A stretch of 64,000 bases of DNA from Massilia sp. ZL223. Lineage in GTDB: Bacteria > Pseudomonadota > Gammaproteobacteria > Burkholderiales > Burkholderiaceae_D. Within the stretch, counting starts at the first letter, position 1; each line of letters opens with the position of its first letter. The stretch is from NCBI RefSeq assembly GCF_018119395.1, contig NZ_JAGPWD010000008.1:1-64000 (forward strand). The letters run 5' to 3'. The translations under genes were made by a program, and so were the position numbers. A model generated the notes under the pieces. That model ran no database searches, was not told the DNA's origin, and saw only the letters and a list, made by a program, of their open reading frames with translations. Shown here piece after piece: positions 39,230 through 47,836 of the stretch.

Positions 39230-39420
39230 GGTCAAGTCCTCCTGCAAAGGAATTATTGACCAAAAACTCGCATCAGAAAGTGTCTAATTTCGCCAATGCA
39301 GATCACCTGCGCGGGAAGTCATAGGCGCCAGTGGCGCGTATGACGGATCAAACCTTAGTGGCCGCCTGCGCTAGCACGTCATTCCCGCGAAGGCGGGAAC
39401 CCAAGTTCGCTTGAAACCAG

Positions 39421-39882
39421 TCAATGCCCCGCGTGCACCGAATACGTCAACGGTTTCACCGGCGCCACCACCTTCAGCTCCTGCCGCTTCCTGGCCGCTT
39501 CCTGCACCACCAAGGTCAGCTCCACTTTCTCCCCTTCCTTCAGCTGCCGCTTCAGGTCGAACAGCATCACGTGATACCCGCCGGTCGCCAGGTTCACCGG
39601 TTTCCCGGCCGGCAGGTCGATGCCGTCCACGCGCCGCATGCGCATCACCTGCCCATCCATGGCCATTTCGTGCAGTTCGGCGCGGCCGGCGACCTCGGTG
39701 CGCACCTCGACCAGGCGCACGGGCGCGGCCGACTGCACCTGCATGAAGGCCCCGGTGCTCTTCTGCACCGGCACCGTGGCGCGGATCCAGGGATCCGTGA
39801 CGCTCACCTGTGCATATGCGGAGGTGGACAACAAGGCGGCGCCGAATATGGCGGAGAAGCGGGCAAGAATGCGAGAAATCAT
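39421..39882 (-). CDS. Periplasmic copper chaperone PCu(A)C
   Basis: 153 aa with signal peptide (MISRILARFSAIFGAALLST, cleavage near AYA). Cupredoxin-like domain with the copper motif: HEM in ELHEMAMDGQVMRMR, followed about 20 residues later by HVMLF. Delivers Cu(I) to cytochrome oxidase. A TTG three codons upstream could also start it. Stands alone next to the repeat/IS locus. Confidence 0.88.
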   Translation of the reverse strand: MISRILARFSAIFGAALLSTSAYAQVSVTDPWIRATVPVQKSTGAFMQVQSAAPVRLVEVRTEVAGRAELHEMAMDGQVMRMRRVDGIDLPAGKPVNLATGGYHVMLFDLKRQLKEGEKVELTLVVQEAARKRQELKVVAPVKPLTYSVHAGH

Positions 39883-39931
39883 GATCGTCAATCCAAAACG
39901 GAGAACCCGATTATAGCGCCGCGAACAATGC

Positions 39932-40474
39932 TCAGCTGCCGCCGAACAGGACCTCCCGCTCGACCAGCACCGTCTCGACGCCGTCGGTCAGCCAGATCTG
40001 GCCGTCCTGGATCGTGCACTGCAGCTGCATCGAGCGCTTGGCCAGCTTTTCCAGCTGGGCGCTGGTCTCGGCCGGGATGTTCACGACCGTGACCTTCCTG
40101 GCGCGGTCGATCTTGTTGGCGATGCCCTTGAACCAGATGTTGCTGGTGGCGCTGTAGCTGTACACGAACACCCGCTCCGCACGGCTGCAGGCCTTCAGGA
40201 TGCGCTTTTCGTCGGGCTGGCCGATGTCGATCCACAGGTCGATGGCGCCGGTCAGGTCCTTCTGCCACAGGTCGGGTTCGTCGACGTCGAACAGGCCCTT
40301 GGTGAAGCCCAGCGCCGGGTCGGCGTGGATGGCGAAGGCGAGCACGCGGATCATCATGCGCTCGTCCGTCTCGGACGGATGGCGCGCGATGGTCAGGCCG
40401 TGGTCGCCGTAATAGTGGCGGTCCATGTCGGCAATCGACAGGTCAGCCTTGTAGATGGTCGCTTTGAGAGCCAT
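39932..40474 (-). CDS. yaeQ: YaeQ family protein
   Basis: 180 aa, same length as E. coli YaeQ. Begins MALKATIYKADLSIADMDRH; typical segments are YGDHGLTIARHPSETDERMM and WIDIGQPDEKRILKACSRA. The fold is PD-(D/E)XK-nuclease-like by family; its role is not established. The frame is open upstream past 40522, but the ATG at 40474 gives family length. Confidence 0.92.
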   Translation of the reverse strand: MALKATIYKADLSIADMDRHYYGDHGLTIARHPSETDERMMIRVLAFAIHADPALGFTKGLFDVDEPDLWQKDLTGAIDLWIDIGQPDEKRILKACSRAERVFVYSYSATSNIWFKGIANKIDRARKVTVVNIPAETSAQLEKLAKRSMQLQCTIQDGQIWLTDGVETVLVEREVLFGGS

Positions 40475-40572
40475 GGATGGATTTTGCTGGAATTCGGAAC
40501 CCGCTATTGTCGCACGCGCCACGCCGCAGGCGGTATAGTCTTGTTGCCAATATCATCATGGAGACCGCAAAA

Positions 40573-41604
40573 ATGACCAACGCATTTCCGCCGAACCAGC
40601 AGTTCCGCCTGGCCTCCCGCCCGGTCGGCCTGCCCAGCCGCGACAACTGGCAGTTCCACGAGGAAGCCGTGGGCGAGCCGCCGGAAGACGGCATCGTCGT
40701 CAAGGTGCTCTACCTGTCGCTCGACCCGGCCATGCGCGGCTGGATGAACGAAGGCAAATCCTATATCCGCCCGGTAGCGATCGGCGAGGTCATGCGGGCC
40801 GGCGGGCTGGGCGTCGTGGTGGCGTCGCGTTCGCCGCGCTTCGCCGTGGGCGACTACGTGGCCGGCGGCACCGGCGTGCAGCGCTACTGGTCGGGCGCGG
40901 CCGACGACAAGGCGGCGGCCTTCGTCAAGATCGATCCGCGCATCGCCGCTCCTACCGCCTGGCTCAACACCCTGGGCATGCCGGGCATGACGGCCTGGTT
41001 CGGCCTGCACGAAATCGGCCAGCCCAAGCCCGGCGAGACGGTGGTGGTGTCGGGCGCCGCCGGCGCGGTCGGGATGACGGTCGGCCAGCTCGCCAAACAA
41101 ATGGGCTGCCGCGCGGTCGGCATCGCCGGCGGCGAGGACAAATGCCGCTTCGTGGTCGAGCAGCTCGGCTTCGACGCCTGCATCGACTACAAGGCCGGCC
41201 CGGTGCACGCCGCGCTCAAGGAGCATTGCCCGCAAGGCGTGGACGTCTACTTCGACAACGTCGGCGGCGACATCCTGGACGCCGTGCTTACCCGCATCAA
41301 CATGAAGGCGCGCATCGTCATCTGCGGGGCGATTTCGCAGTACAACGCCACCGCCCAGGTCAAGGGCCCGTCCAACTACCTGTCGCTGCTGGTGAACCGG
41401 GCGCGCATGGAAGGAATGGTTGTATTCGACTATGCGGCGCGCTATGCTGAAGCAGTGCAGCAGATGGCGCGCATGCTGCAGGAGGGCCGTCTGAAAAGCG
41501 TCGAGTACGTGGCCGAAGGTTTTGAAAAATTCCCGGAGGCGCTGCTGATGCTGTTCGAAGGACGCAACCTGGGCAAGCTGGTGCTCAAGGTCGCCGACGC
41601 ATAA
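40573..41604 (+). CDS. NADP-dependent medium-chain reductase (CurA-like)
   Basis: 343 aa zinc-independent MDR enzyme. N-terminal catalytic domain with VLYLSLDPAMRGWMNEGKSY, Rossmann fold with GAAGAVGMTVGQLAKQMGC near residue 160 and DVYFDNVGGDILDAV near 220. Closest family by pattern is the curcumin/2-alkenal reductase and prostaglandin-reductase-like group. GGAG lies nine bases before the chosen ATG; an ATG five codons upstream is less well placed. Divergent from yaeQ. Confidence 0.88.
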   Translation: MTNAFPPNQQFRLASRPVGLPSRDNWQFHEEAVGEPPEDGIVVKVLYLSLDPAMRGWMNEGKSYIRPVAIGEVMRAGGLGVVVASRSPRFAVGDYVAGGTGVQRYWSGAADDKAAAFVKIDPRIAAPTAWLNTLGMPGMTAWFGLHEIGQPKPGETVVVSGAAGAVGMTVGQLAKQMGCRAVGIAGGEDKCRFVVEQLGFDACIDYKAGPVHAALKEHCPQGVDVYFDNVGGDILDAVLTRINMKARIVICGAISQYNATAQVKGPSNYLSLLVNRARMEGMVVFDYAARYAEAVQQMARMLQEGRLKSVEYVAEGFEKFPEALLMLFEGRNLGKLVLKVADA

Positions 41605-41688
41605 GGGGTGGGCGGGCCCGCCCACGAACTTCCTTCGCCGCGCCGGGTCTTATTGGTCCCGGCAACGGCAGGTTTCGATGGAGCGACC

Positions 41689-42099
41689 ATGTTCCCTTTC
41701 CCCGATATTCCCAACGCCAATCCCGCCCTGCGCTCCCAGTTCGACGCCCAGGTCGGGCTCCTGGCCCAGCTCTCGCAGCGCAACTGCGACCTGTTCGAGC
41801 GCCTCAGCGCCCTGAATCTCCAGATGGCGCGCCAGGCCATCGACGATGCGATCGACACCGGCCGCGAACTGGCCGCCTGCACCGATCCCTTCCAGATGAG
41901 CGCCACCGCCGTGCACCGGCTGCAGCCGGCCGGCGAGCATTTCCGCAGCTATCAGCAGGAGCTGTTCAATGTGCTGGCCAACACGCAAATGCAGCAGATG
42001 CAGCAGATGCAGCCGGCGCAGCCGACACAGACTGTACGAGAGGCGGCGAGCGGGTTCTCCCATCCGGGCCGGCCGCCCGGCGATACCGGGCCGCGCTGA
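41689..42099 (+). CDS. Phasin family protein
   Basis: 136 aa, starts MFPFPDIPNANPALRSQFDA; amphipathic helical phasin core (LFERLSALNLQMARQAIDDA) that coats polyhydroxyalkanoate granules. The C-terminus holds a tandem QMQQMQQMQ run coded by CAGATG-type repeats and a Pro-rich tail. GGAG lies five bases before this ATG; an upstream in-frame start adds 27 unlikely residues. Related PHA functions in the window are phaB (62333) and the phasin domain at 49619. Confidence 0.85.
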   Translation: MFPFPDIPNANPALRSQFDAQVGLLAQLSQRNCDLFERLSALNLQMARQAIDDAIDTGRELAACTDPFQMSATAVHRLQPAGEHFRSYQQELFNVLANTQMQQMQQMQPAQPTQTVREAASGFSHPGRPPGDTGPR

Positions 42100-42211
42100 A
42101 GACCGCAGCGGACGGAACTAACGCCAGCCCCTCCTCTCTAAACGCACGAGCGCAGCCATAAAGCGCTCGGAGTACCCATACAGACCGCATCAAGGGCACA
42201 AGGAGATCGAC

Positions 42212-42550
42212 ATGGCGACTAGCAAGGAAAGCGGTAGCAAGGGCGCGGCCAGTCCGGGCAATGTGCAGAAAAGCGGCCAGCCCGCCAAGCGCGGGTTCGC
42301 AGCAATGGACCAGAACCAGCAGCGCGAAATAGCAAGCAAGGGCGGCCAGGCCGCTCACCAGAAAGGCACGGCGCACGAATTCGATTCGGAGGAAGCGCGC
42401 CGCGCCGGGCAGAAAGGCGGCGAAGCAGTCAGCCGCAACCGCGCCCACATGGCCGATATCGGCCGCAAGGGCGGTGAAAGCCGCCAGTCGGCACAGCGGG
42501 CAGCCGCTGCCGCCGCCAAGGGCAACCGTCAGGGCGAGAAAGAAGGCTGA
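42212..42550 (+). CDS. KGG-motif stress-induced protein
   Basis: 112 aa, very hydrophilic. Three KGG repeats in the family spacing: REIASKGGQAAHQKGTAHEF, RRAGQKGGEAVSRNRAHMAD and IGRKGGESRQ, matching the Con-10/YciG-type stress proteins. Strong AAGGAGA upstream of the ATG suggests high expression. Function of the family is not defined beyond stress association. Confidence 0.88.
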   Translation: MATSKESGSKGAASPGNVQKSGQPAKRGFAAMDQNQQREIASKGGQAAHQKGTAHEFDSEEARRAGQKGGEAVSRNRAHMADIGRKGGESRQSAQRAAAAAAKGNRQGEKEG

Positions 42551-42564
42551 GCATCCAACCCGAC

Positions 42565-42587
42565 CCGCCGCCACCCGGCGGCGGTTT
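42565..42587 (+). terminator. Probable terminator of the KGG gene
   Basis: Stem CCGCCGCC / GGCGGCGG, four-base loop, followed by only three T residues; about 15 bases after the stop. Confidence 0.5.
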
Positions 42588-42733
42588 GACGCCGGGCCCA
42601 CCTTGGCCGATGCACGCGGGTGACCGTACCGCATTGCGCCAGCTTGCGACGCCTTCGCGACGAAGGCCTTTGTTGTAGCGCTGCCATATTGCCTGCCTCG
42701 TGGCAGCGTGGCCTGTGCTACATTCTCGCCTCT

Positions 42734-43246
42734 ATGCAGACCCTGAAATACCTCACCGCCTACCCGGAACCATTGCGCGCCCAGGTCAGCCAGCTCATCG
42801 GCCAGAACAAGCTCGGCGACGTCCTGCTCCAGCGCTACCCCGAGGCCCACGGCATCCGTACCGACAAGGCGCTGTATGCCTATGTGCAGGAACTGAAGGA
42901 CACCTACCTGCGCCAGGCCGACCCCGTCTCCAAGGTCGCTTACGACAGCAAGATCCAGGTGATCCAGCACGCCCTCGGCCTGCACACGGCGATCTCGCGC
43001 GTCCAGGGCAACCGCCTCAAGGCCAAGCACGAGATCCGCATCGGCGCCGTGTTCCGCGACGCGCCCCTGCCCTTCCTGCGCATGATCGCCGTCCACGAAC
43101 TGGCCCACCTGAAGGAGAAAGAGCACGACAAGGCCTTCTACAAGCTGTGCTGCTGGATGGAACCGGCCTACCACCAGCTCGAGTTCGACCTGCGCCTCTA
43201 CCTGACCTGGCTCGACCTGTCGGGCGAGCGTTTGTGGGCCGCGTGA
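42734..43246 (+). CDS. YgjP-like M48-type metallopeptidase
   Basis: 170 aa cytoplasmic protein of the YgjP (DUF45) group. Zinc site HELAHLKEKEHDKAFY (HExxH with third His at spacing as in WLM/YgjP proteins) near residue 115. The frame is open 38 codons upstream, but that part is not protein-like; MQTLKYLTAYPEPLRAQ is the probable start, though it lacks a clear Shine-Dalgarno. Substrate unknown. Confidence 0.82.
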   Translation: MQTLKYLTAYPEPLRAQVSQLIGQNKLGDVLLQRYPEAHGIRTDKALYAYVQELKDTYLRQADPVSKVAYDSKIQVIQHALGLHTAISRVQGNRLKAKHEIRIGAVFRDAPLPFLRMIAVHELAHLKEKEHDKAFYKLCCWMEPAYHQLEFDLRLYLTWLDLSGERLWAA

Positions 43247-43444
43247 GAGCCTCATCCGGCCCCCGCCTCCGCCCCCTGCCCGACACGTTGCCGTCAAACA
43301 ACAATCATTGTCAGAATAGCCAATTGCCCCGCGTAAAGTTCTCGACTTACTTACGCGCGGCGGGTAAAGTTCGACCGAACTGAAGCATTCGCATCGTTCC
43401 TCCCGGATCATTCTGGCTGCCGGGGCCGCCCATCCGACATCAGC

Positions 43445-44701
43445 ATGTATCAGCAACTCACAACCGGCAAGCTGCTCCCTGCCGTGCTCGGCACCGCCAT
43501 GCTTGCATGGGGCATGTCCGCCCAGGCGCAGGCCGCCGACTCGTCCGCCTTCAACTGGAAACTGTCCGGTTTCGGGACGGTCGGCGCCGTCCACTCCAGC
43601 AACCCGCACGCCGACTTCACGACCTCGCCCCTGAAGGCGCACGGCGCCGGCTACTCGGAGTCCTGGAGCCCGGACGTCGACACGCGCTTCGGCGCCCAGC
43701 TCGACGCGTCCTATGGCCGCTGGTCGGCCGTGCTGCAGGTGGTGAGCGAACAGCGCCTCGACGGCAGCTACCGCCCGCTGGTGGAATGGGCCAACGTCAA
43801 GTACCAGGTCACCCCGGATCTCGCCGTGCGCGCGGGCCGCATCGCGCTGCCGATTTTCCTGGCGGCGGACTACCGCAAGGTCGGCTATATCGTGCCCTGG
43901 GTGCGTACCCCGGTCGAAGTCTACGGCGGCCAGCCGCTGAGCGGCAGTGACGGCGTCGACCTCACCTGGCGCTGGAACCGCGGCGGCTTGCGCAACACCA
44001 CCCAGGCCTTCTATGGCCACATCGACCTCAACCTGTACAACGAACTGCGCCTGCAGGCCTCCGGCATCGCCGGCCTGTCGCACAGTATCGAACAAGGCGC
44101 GTTCAGCGGCCGCATCTCGGCCGGCACCGCCAGCCTGACCACCGACATCGGCAAGGGCCTGTTCACCGCCCTGCGCGCCTTCGGCCCGCAAGGCGACGTG
44201 CTCGCGCGCCGCTACGAAATCGTCGACAAGCGCATCCAGCTCCTGAGCGCAGGCGCGAGCTACGACCCGGGCGACTGGTTCGTCACCGCCGAAGGCGGCC
44301 GCACCCGCACCCACTCCCTGCTCGGCGACATGAGCGCGCTGTACGTGGGCGCCGGGATGCGCTTCGGCGCCTTCACCCCCTACGCCGGCTATGCGCGCGC
44401 TCGCGCCGAGACCTCGGCCACCGATCCCGGCCTGCCGCTGGCCGGCCTGCCGCCGCGCGCGGCCGCCACCGCCAGCGCGCTCAACGCCGGCCTGAACGCC
44501 TACTTGTTCTCGATGGCGGCCCAGACCACCTGGAGCACCGGCGTGCGCTGGGACGTGGCGCCGAACATGGCCCTCAAGGCCCAGTACGAACGCGTGCGCC
44601 CCGAGGACGGCACCCGCGGCTTCTTCTCCAACACGCAGCCGGCGTTCCGCTCCGGCGAGGCCACCCACGTGACGAGCGTGGCGCTGGACTTCGTATTCTG
44701 A
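43445..44701 (+). CDS. Porin-like outer-membrane protein
   Basis: 418 aa with signal peptide (to AQAQAAD near 30) and a barrel opening FNWKLSGFGTVGAVHSSNP and ending SVALDFVF, the terminal Phe expected for outer-membrane insertion. First gene of a tight four-gene unit: 8 bases to the binding protein, then a GGDEF/EAL protein and a diguanylate cyclase. No substrate can be inferred from the barrel itself. Confidence 0.8.
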   Translation: MYQQLTTGKLLPAVLGTAMLAWGMSAQAQAADSSAFNWKLSGFGTVGAVHSSNPHADFTTSPLKAHGAGYSESWSPDVDTRFGAQLDASYGRWSAVLQVVSEQRLDGSYRPLVEWANVKYQVTPDLAVRAGRIALPIFLAADYRKVGYIVPWVRTPVEVYGGQPLSGSDGVDLTWRWNRGGLRNTTQAFYGHIDLNLYNELRLQASGIAGLSHSIEQGAFSGRISAGTASLTTDIGKGLFTALRAFGPQGDVLARRYEIVDKRIQLLSAGASYDPGDWFVTAEGGRTRTHSLLGDMSALYVGAGMRFGAFTPYAGYARARAETSATDPGLPLAGLPPRAAATASALNAGLNAYLFSMAAQTTWSTGVRWDVAPNMALKAQYERVRPEDGTRGFFSNTQPAFRSGEATHVTSVALDFVF

Positions 44702-44709
44702 GGAGCAGC

Positions 44710-45141
44710 ATGGGATTCCGACTCCGTCACCTCCTCGGCGCCCTGGCGCTCAGCTTCGGCGCCGGGGCCAATGCCTCGGCCGAGCTGGTCGTCATCGTCT
44801 CGGCGCGCAATCCGGCGCCGGCGCTGAACAACGACCAGATCGCCGCCATCTTCCTTGGCCAGTCGGGACGCTTCCCGGACGGCGCCGAGGCCGTCGCCCT
44901 CGACCAGCGCATCGGTTCGCAGGAGCGCAACCAGTTCTACCAGCAAGTCGCGGGCAAGACCCCGGCCCTGCTCAAGGCCCACTGGTCGAAGATGGTCTTC
45001 ACCGGCCGCGGCCAGCCGCCGCGCGAAGCGCCCGACAATGTCGCGGTCAAGCGCATGGTGGCGGACAATCCGTCGATGATCGGCTACATCGAGCGCAGCG
45101 CCGTCGACGCGAGCGTGCGCCCGATCATGGTGCTGCGCTGA
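44710..45141 (+). CDS. Small PstS-like periplasmic binding protein
   Basis: 143 aa, exported (signal peptide to NASA near 24). Resembles the short proteins annotated as phosphate ABC transporter substrate-binding: ALNNDQIAAIFLGQSGRFPD, RNQFYQQVAGKTPALLKAHW and VADNPSMIGYIERSAVD. It is about half the length of a normal PstS and has no ABC transporter near it, so a sensory or accessory role for the downstream membrane GGDEF/EAL protein is more likely than transport. AGGAG precedes the ATG. Confidence 0.75.
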   Translation: MGFRLRHLLGALALSFGAGANASAELVVIVSARNPAPALNNDQIAAIFLGQSGRFPDGAEAVALDQRIGSQERNQFYQQVAGKTPALLKAHWSKMVFTGRGQPPREAPDNVAVKRMVADNPSMIGYIERSAVDASVRPIMVLR

Positions 45142-45142
45142 C

Positions 45143-47836
45143 ATGAACTCGATCGCCCGATCCGCCCTGCCCTCACGCCCGGCCCGCGCCCGCCGCTCGC
45201 GGCTGACGCGCTGGCTCGGCATCGGGCTCGAGACCTATGTGTCGCTGCCGCTGTTCGCCCTGGTGCTGGTGGGCGCGCTGTGGTTCGCCACCCTGCACGT
45301 GATCGAGTCCGAGCGCCGCGCCGCGCAGGAGGCCGCGCTCGACGCCACGCGCGAGCTGGTCGACACCTACGAAGCCCAGATGGCGCGCAGCCTGAGCGGC
45401 ATCGACCAGACCCTGCGCGTGCTCAAGTACGCGGTGGAGCAGAACGGCGCGACCGGCGCCCTGCCGGCCCTGGCGGCCCAGGGCCTGCTGCCGCCCGGCC
45501 TGGTGTTCCAGGTCGCGATCATGGACGCCGACGGCCATGTCCAGGCCAGCAACCCGCCGTTCGGCAAGCGCGACCTGCCGGACGCGCCCTGGCTCCCCTT
45601 CCACCGCAACACGCCGCACGACACGCCCTACGTCAGCGAGACCACGGGCGGCGCCGAGCCGCACCTGCATTTCACGCGCCGCATCAACGACGCCGCCGGC
45701 CGCTTCGCCGGCGTCGCCATGGTGGCGGTCGATCCGTCCTACTTCACCAGTTCCTACGAGCGTTCGCGCCAGGGCGACCGCGGCCTGCTCGGCCTGGCCG
45801 GCCGCGACGGCGCCGTGCGCGCGCTGCGAATCGGCGAAAGCGTCTCCTGGGGCCAGCGTTTCGTTCCCGGCGCCGCCGACACGGTCGCGCTGCGCGATAT
45901 CGGCGTGGACAAGGAGCTGCGCTACACCAGCACCCGCCCGCTGAGCGGCTTCCCGCTGGTGGCCGTGGTCGGCCTGTCGCAGGACGAGCAGATGGCCCGG
46001 TTCGAGCAGCAGCGCCGCGCCTGGCTGCTGGGCGCGGGCGCCGGCAGCGCCCTGCTGCTCGGCGTGGTCACCCTGGTCAGCGCCTGGTCCTGGCAGCTGG
46101 CCAAGGCGCGCCGCCGCGAACGCCGCGCGCAGCAGACCTATGCCGCCGCCTCCGAGGGCAGCCTGGACGCCTTCTTCGTGCTGCGCGCCATTCTTGGGCC
46201 GGGCAACAGCGTGACCGACTTCATCATCGAAACCACCAACGGCCGCGCCGAGCAGCTGACTGGCCTGAGCAAGGCCCAGATGGCGGGCCAGCGCATGTCG
46301 GTGCTGCTGCCGGCCTCGCTCGGCGCCAGCATTTTCGAGGACCTGGCGGCGGTGGCCCTGGACGGCGTCCCGCGCGAAGCCGAATGGCAGGCGCACGCCT
46401 TGCCGGTGCCGGACCGCTGGCTGTACCGTCAGGTAGTGCCGGTCGAAGGCGGCGTGGTGGCGATCGTCAGCGACATCACCGAGCGCAAGCTGACCGAGCA
46501 GCGCATCCGCCACCTGGCCCACCACGACGACCTCACCGGCCTGCCCAACCGCAGCCTGCTGCGCGACCGCCTGGGACAGGCGATCCGCGACGCCGAGCGC
46601 AAGGGCAGCGCGGTCGGCCTGGCCTTCATCGACCTGGACGGCTTCAAGCTGATCAACGACGGCCTGGGCCACAACGCCGGCGACGAACTGCTCAAGGTAG
46701 TGGGCGCGCGCATGGGCCGCTGCCTGCGCCGCACCGACACCCTGGCGCGCTTCGGCGGCGACGAATTCGTGATCCTGCTGCCCGAGCTGTCGGGCGACCC
46801 GATGGCCATCACCCCGCTGCTGGAAAAGGTGCGCCAGGCCGTCACCGAGCCGGTGCTGGTCGAGGGCCAGGAAGTCCAGGTCAGCTCGAGCATCGGCGTG
46901 GCCTTCTACCCGCGCGACGGCGCCGACACCAACACCCTGATGATGAATGCCGACGCCGCCATGTACCGCGCCAAGGACATGGGCAACAACAACGTGCAGT
47001 TCTACGCCAGCGAGATGAACGCCAGCGTCGAGGAGAAGCTGGTGCTGCTCGAAGGCCTGCGCTCAGCATTGGAGAGCTGCGTCGATACCTGCGCGGCGAA
47101 CGGCCCCTGCCAGTTCCAGCTGCTGTACCAGCCCAAGGTCGACCTCCGGACCGGCCGCCTGTTCGGGGTCGAGGCCCTGATCCGCTGGCACCATCCGGAA
47201 CACGGCATGATCCCGCCGCAGCGCTTCATCTGCCTGGCGGAAGAAAGCGGCCTGATCGTCCAGATCGGCGAATGGGTGGTGCGCACCGCCTGCCGCCAGG
47301 TGCAGGCATGGCGCGCCGCCGGCCTGCCGCCCGTGAGCGTCTCGGTCAACGTCTCGGCCCGCCAGTTCGAGGAAAAGCGCCTGGTCGAGCGCATCGAAAG
47401 CGCGCTGCGCGACACCGGCCTGGCGGCGGATGCGCTGGAAGTCGAGGTCACCGAGAGCTCGATCATGCGCGACCTGGCCCGCTCGATCGACAAGATGCGC
47501 GAACTGAAGGCAATGGGCGTGTCGCTGTCGATCGACGACTTCGGCACCGGCTATTCGAGCCTGTCGGCCCTGAAATCCTTCCCGATCAGCCGCCTCAAGA
47601 TCGACAAGTCCTTCGTCAGCGACCTGGCGGACAGCCAGGACGACCAGGCCATCGCGATGGCGGTGATCTCGCTCGGCCACAAGCTGAACCTGCGGGTCAT
47701 CGCCGAAGGCGTGGAAACCGAGCAGCAGCGCGACTTCCTGCGCGCCAACGATTGCGACGAAATGCAAGGCTATCTGTTCAGCCGGCCGGTGCCGGCCGAG
47801 CAGATCGCCGCCATGCTCGCGGCGGTGGCCGCGTGA
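45143..47836 (+). CDS. Membrane sensor with PAS, GGDEF and EAL domains
   Basis: 897 aa c-di-GMP turnover protein. First membrane segment about residues 32-52, periplasmic PDC-like sensor to about 300, second membrane segment about 300-322, PAS about 330-440, GGDEF about 450-610 with intact RFGGDEF near 538, EAL about 645-895 with EALIRWHHP near 677 and DDFGTGYSSL, which suggests an active phosphodiesterase. Both active sites look intact. Starts one base after the binding-protein stop; overlaps the next gene by four bases. Confidence 0.93.
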   Translation: MNSIARSALPSRPARARRSRLTRWLGIGLETYVSLPLFALVLVGALWFATLHVIESERRAAQEAALDATRELVDTYEAQMARSLSGIDQTLRVLKYAVEQNGATGALPALAAQGLLPPGLVFQVAIMDADGHVQASNPPFGKRDLPDAPWLPFHRNTPHDTPYVSETTGGAEPHLHFTRRINDAAGRFAGVAMVAVDPSYFTSSYERSRQGDRGLLGLAGRDGAVRALRIGESVSWGQRFVPGAADTVALRDIGVDKELRYTSTRPLSGFPLVAVVGLSQDEQMARFEQQRRAWLLGAGAGSALLLGVVTLVSAWSWQLAKARRRERRAQQTYAAASEGSLDAFFVLRAILGPGNSVTDFIIETTNGRAEQLTGLSKAQMAGQRMSVLLPASLGASIFEDLAAVALDGVPREAEWQAHALPVPDRWLYRQVVPVEGGVVAIVSDITERKLTEQRIRHLAHHDDLTGLPNRSLLRDRLGQAIRDAERKGSAVGLAFIDLDGFKLINDGLGHNAGDELLKVVGARMGRCLRRTDTLARFGGDEFVILLPELSGDPMAITPLLEKVRQAVTEPVLVEGQEVQVSSSIGVAFYPRDGADTNTLMMNADAAMYRAKDMGNNNVQFYASEMNASVEEKLVLLEGLRSALESCVDTCAANGPCQFQLLYQPKVDLRTGRLFGVEALIRWHHPEHGMIPPQRFICLAEESGLIVQIGEWVVRTACRQVQAWRAAGLPPVSVSVNVSARQFEEKRLVERIESALRDTGLAADALEVEVTESSIMRDLARSIDKMRELKAMGVSLSIDDFGTGYSSLSALKSFPISRLKIDKSFVSDLADSQDDQAIAMAVISLGHKLNLRVIAEGVETEQQRDFLRANDCDEMQGYLFSRPVPAEQIAAMLAAVAA

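Larger units (their letters stand above)
38023..39305 (-). mobile_element. IS3-family insertion sequence, 1283 bp
   Basis: Begins TG and ends CA, flanked by the direct repeat CCT at 38020-38022 and 39306-39308. The ends align without gaps as imperfect inverted repeats: TGA-CTGC at the tips and GACACTTT at positions 22-29 from each end. It encodes the usual orfA and orfB with an A6G frameshift site. Both frames and both ends look intact, so the element may be active. Subgroup not determined. Confidence 0.93.
38006..39407. repeat. Paired 31-bp palindromic repeat, locus D, interrupted by IS
   Basis: The first unit is split: 38006-38022 on one side and 39309-39322 on the other side of the IS plus duplicated CCT; joined they give exactly 31 bases beginning AACTT. 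The second unit is intact at 39377-39407 (CGTCA...AAGTT). Before insertion the locus would have had the same inward-facing layout as loci B and C. Confidence 0.85.
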
